The notes under the pieces are model-generated. The model did no database searches and was not told the origin of the DNA. It saw only the letters and a list, made by a program, of their open reading frames with translations. From Paracidovorax konjaci (GTDB lineage Bacteria > Pseudomonadota > Gammaproteobacteria > Burkholderiales > Burkholderiaceae_C): a stretch of 64,000 nucleotides of DNA. The stretch covers positions 186,001 to 250,000 of the forward strand of contig NZ_FOMQ01000004.1 of assembly GCF_900112675.1 (NCBI RefSeq), read 5' to 3'. The position numbers were made by a program, and so were the translations under genes. How positions within the stretch are numbered: position 1 is the stretch's first letter; each line of letters starts with the position of its first letter. Below are positions 63,288-64,000 of the stretch, piece after piece.

Positions 63288-64000
63288 TCAGGCGAAGTCG
63301 CCCACGGGCACGCAGCTGCAGAACAGGTTGCGGTCGCCGTACACGTTGTCCACCCGGCCCACGGGCGACCAGTACTTGGACTGGCGCAGCGCCGCCACGG
63401 GGAAGGCCGCGGTCTCGCGCGCATAGGGATGCGCCCAGTCGGCCGAGAGCAGGCTGTGCGCGGTGTGGGGCGCGTTCTTGAGCGGGTTGTCGCCCTGCGG
63501 CCAGTGGCCCTGCTCGATCTGCCGGATCTCTTCGCGGATGGCGATCATCGCGTCGATGAATCGGTCCAGCTCGGCCAGCGTCTCGCTTTCGGTGGGCTCC
63601 ACCATGAGCGTGTTGGCCACCGGGAAGGACAGCGTGGGCGCGTGGAATCCGTAGTCGATAAGGCGCTTGGCCACGTCTTCGGCCATCACGCCGCTGGTGT
63701 CCTTGAAGCCGCGCAGGTCCAGGATGCATTCGTGCGCGACGTGGCCGTTGGCGCTCGCGTACAGCGTGGGATAGTGGTCCTTCAAACGGGCGCTGATGTA
63801 GTTGGCCGAGAGGATGGCCGTCTCGGTGGCGGCGCGCAGGCCGTCCGGGCCCATCATGCGGATGTACATCCAGCTGATCGGCAGCACCGCCGCGTTGCCG
63901 AGGGGCGCCGCGCTGACCGCTCCCACGCTGCCAGCAGGACCCTTCGCCAGCGGGAGGCGGCCCGGCGCCGGCTCCAGCGCGCCCTGCGCCGCGGCCGTCG
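63288..64000 (-). CDS. gcvP: Glycine dehydrogenase (decarboxylating) GcvP, C-terminal part; truncated by window edge
   Basis: The frame is open to the window end. The visible ~237 residues match the C-terminal half of GcvP (P-protein): [44 protein letters not shown] and the end [21 protein letters not shown]. GcvP decarboxylates glycine and transfers aminomethyl to GcvH. The PLP lysine lies outside the window. Another ~700 residues are expected upstream. Confidence 0.93.
   Translation of the reverse strand, partial: TAAAQGALEPAPGRLPLAKGPAGSVGAVSAAPLGNAAVLPISWMYIRMMGPDGLRAATETAILSANYISARLKDHYPTLYASANGHVAHECILDLRGFKDTSGVMAEDVAKRLIDYGFHAPTLSFPVANTLMVEPTESETLAELDRFIDAMIAIREEIRQIEQGHWPQGDNPLKNAPHTAHSLLSADWAHPYARETAAFPVAALRQSKYWSPVGRVDNVYGDRNLFCSCVPVGDFA

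Overview
The window is chromosomal DNA from a high-GC betaproteobacterium, most likely a Comamonadaceae member close to Acidovorax. The pointers are the dense (C/G)-ending codon use, the housekeeping order YebC-purD-hemF-rsfS-rlmH-maf-rng and lptG-lptF / pepA-holC, an orphan Bug/TctC-type binding protein, a CysB-type LysR beside a CbiX-like gene, and a family of short intergenic repeats. No rRNA, tRNA, CRISPR, insertion sequence or prophage was recognised. The first gene (TPR protein) and the last (gcvP) run off the window edges.

Layout. 1-5.2 kb: tail of a TPR protein, a large FAD oxidoreductase, then on the minus strand a cytosine-deaminase-like amidohydrolase and a DUF4230-type protein. 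5.4-14.4 kb: a mixed set with a VOC protein, AraC and GNAT proteins, upp, a PLP-dependent dehydratase, an ECH1-like isomerase, a polar amino acid ABC binding protein and permease without an ATPase gene, a YfcG-type GST and a HerA/YjgR-type ATPase. 14.5-22 kb: the housekeeping block from YebC to rng. 22.2-23.4 kb: an orphan PAS histidine kinase.

23.5-43.4 kb is the accessory heart of the window. The first part (23.5-29.5 kb) looks like a sugar-phosphate-cyclase (C7-cyclitol) cluster: a cyclase of the 2-epi-5-epi-valiolone synthase type, a GlcG/HbpS-like protein, an SDR, a DMT-type transporter, a divergent LysR regulator, a ROK kinase and a PfkB kinase. The second part (29.6-43.4 kb) is a complete-looking CoA-dependent anthranilate (2-aminobenzoate) degradation cluster. 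It has the fused monooxygenase/reductase, an SDR, a MarR regulator, an enoyl-CoA hydratase, an acyl-CoA dehydrogenase, a 2-aminobenzoate-CoA ligase, a five-gene branched-chain-type ABC importer, a thioesterase, a RidA protein and a kynurenine-formamidase-like hydrolase that carries a frameshift. A sigma70-like promoter with a direct repeat sits before the monooxygenase/reductase.

43.4-64 kb returns to core genes: an aminotransferase, a CysB-type regulator, a CbiX-like protein with lptG/lptF (LPS export), pepA-holC, a second branched-chain binding protein with a strong terminator, a D-2-hydroxyacid dehydrogenase, an acyl-CoA synthetase, a PilZ protein, a 2OG-Fe(II) dioxygenase and a universal stress protein. 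An AT-rich islet follows, then a Bug protein, an SDR, an RluA-type pseudouridine synthase, a hybrid sensor kinase split by a two-base frameshift, an FKBP with a TTG start, and the C-terminal part of GcvP. Three near-identical copies of a ~45-50 bp repeat lie in intergenic gaps at 7.4, 12.8 and 59.6 kb, with a diverged relative at 17.5 kb.
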